Position numbers and translations under genes: made by a program. From Ascaphus truei (Eukaryota > Chordata > Amphibia > Anura > Ascaphidae): a DNA stretch of 64,000 nt. Where the stretch lies: the NCBI GenBank assembly GCA_036426205.1, contig CM071568.1, forward strand, positions 221,886,966-221,950,965. Reading direction: 5' to 3'. Shown here piece by piece: positions 58,805-64,000 of this stretch (positions are counted from its first letter, which is position 1; every line of letters begins with the position of its first letter). The notes beneath the pieces are model-generated. The model was given only the letters and a program-made list of their open reading frames with translations. It did not search any database and was not told the DNA's origin.

Positions 58805-59095
58805 TGCACATCAACCCTCCTGCACATCAACCCTCCTGCACATCGCCCCCCCTGCACATCACCCCTCCTGCACATCAACCCCTCCTGCGCATCAACCCTC
58901 CTGCACATCACCCCTCCTGCACATCAACCCTCCTGCACATCACCCCTCCTGCACATCAACCCTCCTGCACATTGCCCCCCCTGCACATATCCCACTGCAC
59001 CTCCTCACATCACCCCCCTGCACCTCCTCACATCACCCCCCGCACCTCCTCACATTACCCCCTGCACCTCCTCACATCACCCCCTACCCCTCACC
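58805..59095. repeat. CTGCACATCAACCCTC minisatellite
   Basis: About a dozen imperfect 15-19-bp units (CTGCACATCA-CCCCTC) then C-rich units (ACCTCCTCACATCACCCCC). It replaces the expected end of integrase. His/Pro-rich frames are artefacts. Confidence 0.9.
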
Positions 59096-59529
59096 TCAGA
59101 TCACGGCGGCAGGACTGCGCGCGCTCGCAAGCAGCGGGCACCGGAAGTGCCCGTGCAGTCTTGAGAGCGGACTGGGGGGAGGAGGGGGAGAAAGGGCTCG
59201 GCTCGCGGCGGGTGGCGGAGAGGGAGAGCGGACTCGGGAGTGAGGAGGAGGAGGGGGAAAGCCATCCTCCTCATTGCCCCGGCAGCACAGGGAGGTCTCC
59301 GAGCCGTGGCGTCCATCACCATGACTACCGCGCATGCGCGGCATGTCAGCGGGCAGCGGGCGGTGAACGGTGGCGGACATGTGGGGGGAGTGGCTGGAAT
59401 GGCGGCCGTTAGGAGCGCCGCCGCCGCCGCATGTCATCAGCCGTGTGGGGGGAGCGACGCCCGTTAGGCCGTCGCATGTGACAGCAGACGAGTGGGGGGA
59501 GCGGGTGCCGTGACGTCACTTCCGTTTCA
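59096..59529. other. CpG-rich segment of unknown nature
   Basis: GC- and CpG-rich with a GGCACCGGAAGTGCC palindrome and several GCGGGC/GGGGGGAG motifs. It could be the end of a DNA transposon or a promoter-type CpG island. No coding domain or terminal repeat was recognised. Confidence 0.3.
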
Positions 59530-60049
59530 CATTTCGACTACATCTCACCAGTTTAGCCCCATCAGAAGTAGGTGCCACTAAAAAAGTTTCACTTCAAAAA
59601 ACAACCAGGAACTCAATCGTGCTTAGAATTTTTTTTAAGTGGATTAAATAGTTATACTTGCTGCTATAAAACCTTTAGTTCTGACCAGAGGTGATATTGA
59701 CCAACTCTTCCCATTTTTGAAGGTGATTACCTCATTTTAAAGTGTATCGCTTTTGTTACTGCCTCGATGGGAATTATCCCCACATTCCAATGCAAGTGAA
59801 CTGACGTTTAAGAAATGTCCAACTTTTTCACTACGAATCCTCAAATAAACTTTTCACATGTTAACTGGAAAGTCAAAGTATTCGTGACTCTTTAGTGCCA
59901 GACACTTTGTTAAATCCAGCAATAAGCGTATTTATTTGAAACGGGGAACTTCGTTTACTTCTCAGTCAGTAGTTATTACACCAGCTCTATACTAACTGAC
60001 GTGTTGCTCACACTAACTGCAACACAACTAGCGGCGGCCACCTTTGTTT
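59530..60049. other. no feature recognised
   Basis: AT-moderate sequence between two CpG-rich blocks. No exon-like or repeat signals. Confidence 0.4.
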
Positions 60050-60420
60050 TGGGAAAACATCACATGTGTACCCTCGCACCCGTCGTACAACTCCGAAGTC
60101 CTTCTAGCAATCTCCCTTTCCTGTGACATGTATTTTCTTTTTGCCCGTACTCAAAATGGCGGATAAAGGAAACGTGGTCCGTGAAATTGTCGCAGATGTT
60201 GTGACGTCTCTCATGCGCCTCCCGGAAGCGCTGCTTCTGCGAATCCGGCGGTGACAGCGTTTTTTTTTAGAGGGATCATACAACTGTTGGGGTCGCGGGT
60301 TTCTTTGCTATGTTCTATTGGATATCCGCGTGTGTCTTCTAGCTTTTAGCGCCGTTCTGCAGTGACATGCTCGTTGCGAGAACAAACCGCTGCTCCCGCT
60401 GTCTGTCCGCGAGATCCTGA
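60050..60420 (+). promoter_or_regulatory. CpG-rich promoter-like region
   Basis: CpG density rises sharply. Motifs cluster within 80 bases: CAAAATGGCGG (YY1/TISU-like, 60152), GTGACGTC (CRE-like, near 60200) and CCCGGAAGC (ETS-like, near 60211). This is the usual make-up of a vertebrate housekeeping promoter. The nearest recognised gene is CLPTM1L, whose ATG is 1.1 kb downstream, so it may be that gene's promoter with a non-coding or short first exon. Confidence 0.45.
60156..60254 (+). CDS. possible uORF or short first coding exon
   Basis: The ATG in the TISU-like context opens a 32-codon frame (MADKGNVVREIVADVV...) ending in TGA at 60252-60254. I do not recognise the peptide. It may be an upstream ORF of a CLPTM1L transcript, a small first exon, or chance. 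A weak GTGACA donor-like site sits at its end. Confidence 0.2.
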   Translation: MADKGNVVREIVADVVTSLMRLPEALLLRIRR

Positions 60421-61283
60421 CAACTACTAACAGTCAAATGACAACTGCTGCTTCTGCCTGACCCATATTTACAGCCGTATCTAGTACAATACAAAGTCAC
60501 ACACCTATATATGCATAGGGTGTCATGCAAAATTCTATATGAATAAGCATAGTAGGTGAGGAAATGCATATGCAGATATATGGATAGTGTTTGCAGAAGC
60601 CTTTATATAAGCATAGTGTATTGCAAACACAGCGTGTGATGCAGTAATCTATATATAAAAAGATGCACTTAAGATACTATACATATGAGTTTATGCATGT
60701 CACATATTTTTTGCTGGCAGGCTGTTCGATATGTATATTGTATGACTGAGAAACTGCTACTTTGGCATAGGTACAGCATGGTATCCATGAACCAATAACA
60801 TTTATATGGAGATATATAAACTGATACCCTATATAGAAGAAAGGAATAATGTACTCTTATTGTGAATGGGTCATAGACCCAAAGAGTTCAAATACAGTAT
60901 AAGCCGTGATAGTTGAAGTTAACAAATTGATAATACACTGACACGTAAATAGATAATGACACAGCAAATGAAAGTGTCATTATAGACATTGGTACCGTAT
61001 GTAGTTACACATACTTTTCTAACACGACTTGCCCTATATTGTCATATATGCACGCACTGTATATACATAATTATACGCAGGATTTGCATGTAATTTTTCT
61101 TTATGCAAACACAATAGTTTGAGTAACTGTAGAACAAATTTTATGAGTGGGACTTATCGCTGTGATCCTAATCATCCTTTCTCCGTATCTGCTCCCAACT
61201 GGATACAGTCTTTGATGCGGCTGCCTTGGTAACCCAAGTCTGACCGTTTTGGATACCCAGCTGCTCTCCTTGCTCCCTGTACC
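60421..61283. other. CLPTM1L upstream sequence
   Basis: AT-rich to about 61150, then a more mixed 130-bp stretch with TGCCTTGGTAACC (X-box-like) and a pyrimidine-rich run ending in the ACCATG start context of CLPTM1L. No TATA box at a clear position. Confidence 0.4.
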
Positions 61284-61445
61284 ATGCTAAACAGGAGCTC
61301 CTTCACCACCTTGGTGGTGGGGGTTTTCATCGTCTACGTGGTGCACACCTGCTGGGTGATGTATGGTATTGTCTACACCAAGCCCTGCGAAAGCCACAGC
61401 AGCAACTGCATCAAGCCTTACCTCTCCAAGAGTCCCAAACTGCAG
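61284..61445 (+). CDS. CLPTM1L: CLPTM1L exon 1 (lipid scramblase CLPTM1L/CRR9)
   Basis: The 54 codons from ATG 61284 begin MLNRSSFTTLVVGVF and include VYVVHTCWVMYGIVYTKPC, close to the N-terminus of vertebrate CLPTM1L. The exon ends ...KSPKLQ at 61445, before the donor GTCTGT and in phase 0; the open frame beyond it is intronic read-through. CLPTM1L is a multi-pass ER membrane protein of the CLPTM1 family. The family is implicated in scrambling of glycolipid precursors for GPI synthesis, and the human gene was found as cisplatin-resistance related. Residues about 7-27 form the first membrane segment. The full protein is about 540 residues, so the remaining exons lie to the right of the window. 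Confidence 0.9.
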
Positions 61446-61792
61446 GTCTGTATGGTCTACTACAGTTTGAACGGCTTGCTATCATTACCACAGCTTTTCT
61501 GTTTTTGCAAGTTTTAAAAGGGTTGCCCCTCAAAATAATATTGAAAGAAAAAGTAATAGAAAATTCATAGTGGGTAGGTAGTAAAAACACCCATTGCTAT
61601 TTAAGCCTAAAACAACCACAGCAAGGGGGGATTCACAAAGCGCCTACAACTGGTTGTTTTGAAGTGAACACCAATCCATGTCTAATACCTGTAATTGAGC
61701 TTTGTGAATCCACCTCAGAGATTCCGTGGTGGGTTAATGCAACTGATCCGGCATGAGCTATTGTGTGTTACCCGCAACGGACCCTAGAGAAT
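61446..61792 (+). other. CLPTM1L intron 1, start
   Basis: Intronic. It contains a small foldback: GGATTCACAAAGC (61629-61641) inverted at 61699-61711 (GCTTTGTGAATCC), probably a short MITE. Confidence 0.6.
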
Positions 61793-62389
61793 CCCCCAAT
61801 CTCCGCCTCCCAAGCTGTACAGGCCATTCCCCTGACTGCCCCTCTGTCTCCTCCTCTTCTCTCCCTGACCTATCTCTAGCTTCTCCCACTTCTCTCTCTA
61901 CTCCTCCCCTCTCTGTCATTGGTGCACCTTCCTTTATAATCCCTGTCTGTCCACCTCTTCCTCGCTCTGCATAGTTCCTGTTTCCCTGTGTGAACCTGAC
62001 CTATGCTGTGCTCCCTCTGTGCTCCTGTGATTACCTGCTCCTGTGTTACTTTGGATTTCCCTGGCTTTGACCCTGCTTACCCTGGACTTCTCTGCTCTCT
62101 GGTATCCCTTTGAACCCTGCTAAGCATACGACTCCGCTGATCTCTGGCTTCCTAGGACCTGGCTTGCCCTCTGACGACTCTACCCTCTGGATCCCTGAAC
62201 ATCGACAAAACGGACATGACTACGCTCATGGACATTCCCCAAGCGTTGCAAGTATACTCTAACAACTCTTCCCAGCAACGCTATACCACACTCCGGGCTT
62301 TCTCCCACTGCTGTGGGTGTGTGGTATCATACCGTTCCCACCTCAGTACTGGGGTCTAGCTTGGTCTGCGGGCATACAGGCGTGACACA
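61793..62389 (+). mobile_element. 5'-truncated Gypsy LTR copy in CLPTM1L intron 1
   Basis: Matches 45706-45786 joined to 53258-53768 at high identity, with small indels (an 11-bp loss near 62270, for example), and ends at the same GGCGTGACA. It proves the LINE insertion in the other copy. It lacks the first half-kilobase of the LTR. Confidence 0.9.
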
Positions 62390-62480
62390 GTTACAGTGCG
62401 CTCTTCCCCAGTCGTTCCCCTATGCTGTTCTGCTCCTGCTCAGCTCTCCTGCTATTATGATATCCTGCTGCCACCGCACG
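62390..62480 (+). repeat. repeat X
   Basis: Directly follows the LTR end. Inverted counterpart of 45061-45142. The family is unknown. Confidence 0.7.
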
Positions 62481-64000
62481 CCCGCTGTCTTATCTTCATT
62501 CACCTGCAGACTTTGTACCGGTCCTGCCGCCGCTGCACTCCCGCCGCTGCACTCCCGCCGCTGCACTCCCGCCGCACACTGTCCATCTTCAACCATCTGC
62601 AGGCGTGGGAACTCTCATTCCGCCACCGCCCGCTTCATCCTCCCCTGACATGGGACCTCTCCTGAAACATGGTAAGTGAAAAAGTAATCGAGGAAATACG
62701 GTAATAATCTAACAATTGATGAACATACAGCTCTAACTTGTTTAAGCAATAATGAAGTTATTGTAATATGCCCTGCTGATAACACCAGGGCAATTGTGTT
62801 ACACAATTACCAGCAATACCGTTCAGAGATTCTTCGTCAACTGTCTGATCATGATACCTATTCTATGCCCCATTTTTTATCCGACTCACAAATTTAAATT
62901 TGAAATTGATTCTTTACTTTCTCTTGGCATTCATAATAATTGAATTTCTAGGTCAACTTTTGACTTTTTGTCTCAGCCGTTTATATATACTGTATGTTGG
63001 CAAAACATTAATGTCACTTTTTCACATCCTGGTTGTCCAATTATCTCTTCTAGAGGTTCTCTTTCTAATCAATATCCCAATACCTTGACTTCTATCTTCA
63101 GCCCTGTGTGCAGGATCTTCCTTATTACCTTAAGGATACAAATTCATTTTGTATGGCAATTCAATTATTTATCCATAATATCAAAAATGCTGCTTTACAA
63201 TTTGTCTTTGTGTATTAAGATTCATATACAGCTACTTGTTTGAACATGTCATCATTAAGATGATTCAATAACATTTTATATATTTCAATTTTTGAGAGTC
63301 TGATCTATACTAATCCTAATATCACTTATTTTCAGTTTAATTAAGATTGGGTTTAAATACTTATTGCATTATTTATTCAGTGTTGGTTTATTACTTGGTT
63401 TATTGTTGGCTTTTTGCCATGATATAAAATGGCTATATTGGCTGTGAAATTGTTCCTGCTATTATTGATTCTTGCTTGTTGTTTTCATTATGCAGTTTGT
63501 GTAGAAGTATTTTTGACTGCTTTGGCTAATAGTCACATGTTTTTATTATTTGTATTATTATGCTTTAATTCTGAGAACATCTCACAGCATTTTCTATGCT
63601 ATTAACACTTTATTGCACTGCTCTCTCATAGTGATTAATGACGCGGAAAATTCTTAGCTACTTCTGCCAGAGGGAGAATGACCTCAGTGGGTCTTTGCAC
63701 AGGAATATTAAAAAAAAACTGCTACTTTAAAAGTGGGGTCAGGTGAGCTTAAACCCTGGGGGGAGGGGCCACTAATCTCCAAACACCTGATAACAGTTGA
63801 AAATTTAAATGAATAAGCACACAATCCCAGCAATCTCTAACCCCAGAACCCACCACACACACACACACACACATATACAGTAGAGGCAGCGATTATTCTA
63901 ACAAAAACCAGTGGCAATTCCCCAAAAGACCCAGGTACACCCACGTACATTCTGAATACATGCCTTAAACTTTCCTTAAACTAGCCCCAGCATTTCTGCA
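62481..64000. other. intronic sequence, no exon found
   Basis: A three-unit GCCGCTGCACTCCC array lies at about 62527-62570 and (CA)n at 63845-63875. The rest is AT-rich. CLPTM1L exon 2 (expected to continue after KLQ) was not found. Confidence 0.5.

Larger units (their letters stand above)
54740..58805 (+). pseudogene. Gypsy (sushi-type) pol, multiply broken
   Basis: Domains in order: aspartic protease (IDSGSGG near 54800; ILGLPWL near 55030), RT (55220-55870; catalytic YLDDIL near 55755), RNase H (about 56180-56550) and integrase (zinc-binding CPVCAQ near 56865; D at MDFIIELP 58139; Glu in NGQTERMN). Breaks: TGA 54909-54911, frameshift near 55560, TAG 55874-55876, frameshift near 56275 at a T-run, a 1,166-bp insertion at 56940-58105, TGA 58354-58356, and loss of everything after 58805 where a minisatellite begins. 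The second integrase acid lies in VSERGSQF, a Glu where the family usually has Asp. Confidence 0.87.

Noticed and set aside
58372..59412. 346-codon frame as one integrase-fusion protein
   Set aside because: Only the first part (to about 58805) is integrase; the rest reads a minisatellite and CpG-rich DNA.
1..60000. Exons of SLC6A3, the neighbour of CLPTM1L in mammals
   Set aside because: No frame resembling a transporter exon was seen. The gene may be farther left or the order may differ.
61446..61517. Extension of the CLPTM1L frame past 61445
   Set aside because: CLPTM1L similarity stops at KLQ, where a GT donor lies; the remaining codons are intronic read-through.

Overview
The window looks like vertebrate nuclear DNA, most likely from an amphibian. 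It holds the first coding exon of a conserved vertebrate gene (CLPTM1L) in a landscape almost entirely made of transposable elements. The mix is typical of amphibians: Penelope-like elements with GIY-YIG endonuclease, a Tx1-clade LINE, L1, a CR1/L2-type LINE end, a MIR-like SINE, hAT and PIF/Harbinger DNA transposons, TTAA-targeting MITEs and a sushi-type Ty3/Gypsy element. There are no bacterial-style gene arrays, rRNAs, tRNA genes or CRISPR arrays. The species cannot be fixed from sequence alone.

Layout. 1-2.1 kb: LTR-like end, GA/TA simple repeats and a PIF/Harbinger remnant. 2.1-5.1 kb: a nearly complete hAT transposon with a perfect 8-bp target-site duplication (TSD). 5.7-20.1 kb: a solo LTR, a TTAA MITE and a Penelope-like element (PLE) with an inverted 5' part. 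Most of this block (6788-13430) is repeated head-to-tail at 13546-20065, and the second copy differs mainly by scattered small deletions. 20.4-23.0 kb: AT-rich and featureless. 23.1-25.3 kb: LINE 3' end, TG repeat and SINE. 26.2-30.2 kb: a degenerate PLE headed by a 126-bp palindrome and carrying a GC-rich MITE. 30.7-35.0 kb: an internally deleted L1 with a 17-bp TSD. 35.6-45.1 kb: LTR-like segments, MITEs and foldback repeats.

45.1-58.8 kb is a nested structure. A sushi-type Gypsy element has its 5' LTR split by a 7.5-kb Tx1-clade LINE (two-unit 5' UTR, CCHC ORF1 with an 88-bp minisatellite, endonuclease/RT ORF2, three hairpins in the 3' tail). Its integrase is split by a 1.17-kb Penelope-type foldback insert with a 14-bp TSD. 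All of these coding regions are broken.

60.1-64 kb is the genic end: a CpG-rich segment with YY1/TISU-, ETS- and CRE-like sites at about 60.1-60.4 kb, then CLPTM1L exon 1 on the + strand (61284-61445, splice donor in phase 0), then intron 1 with a truncated copy of the Gypsy LTR. The rest of CLPTM1L lies beyond the right edge. The mobile elements are molecular fossils; the only host gene supported here is CLPTM1L.
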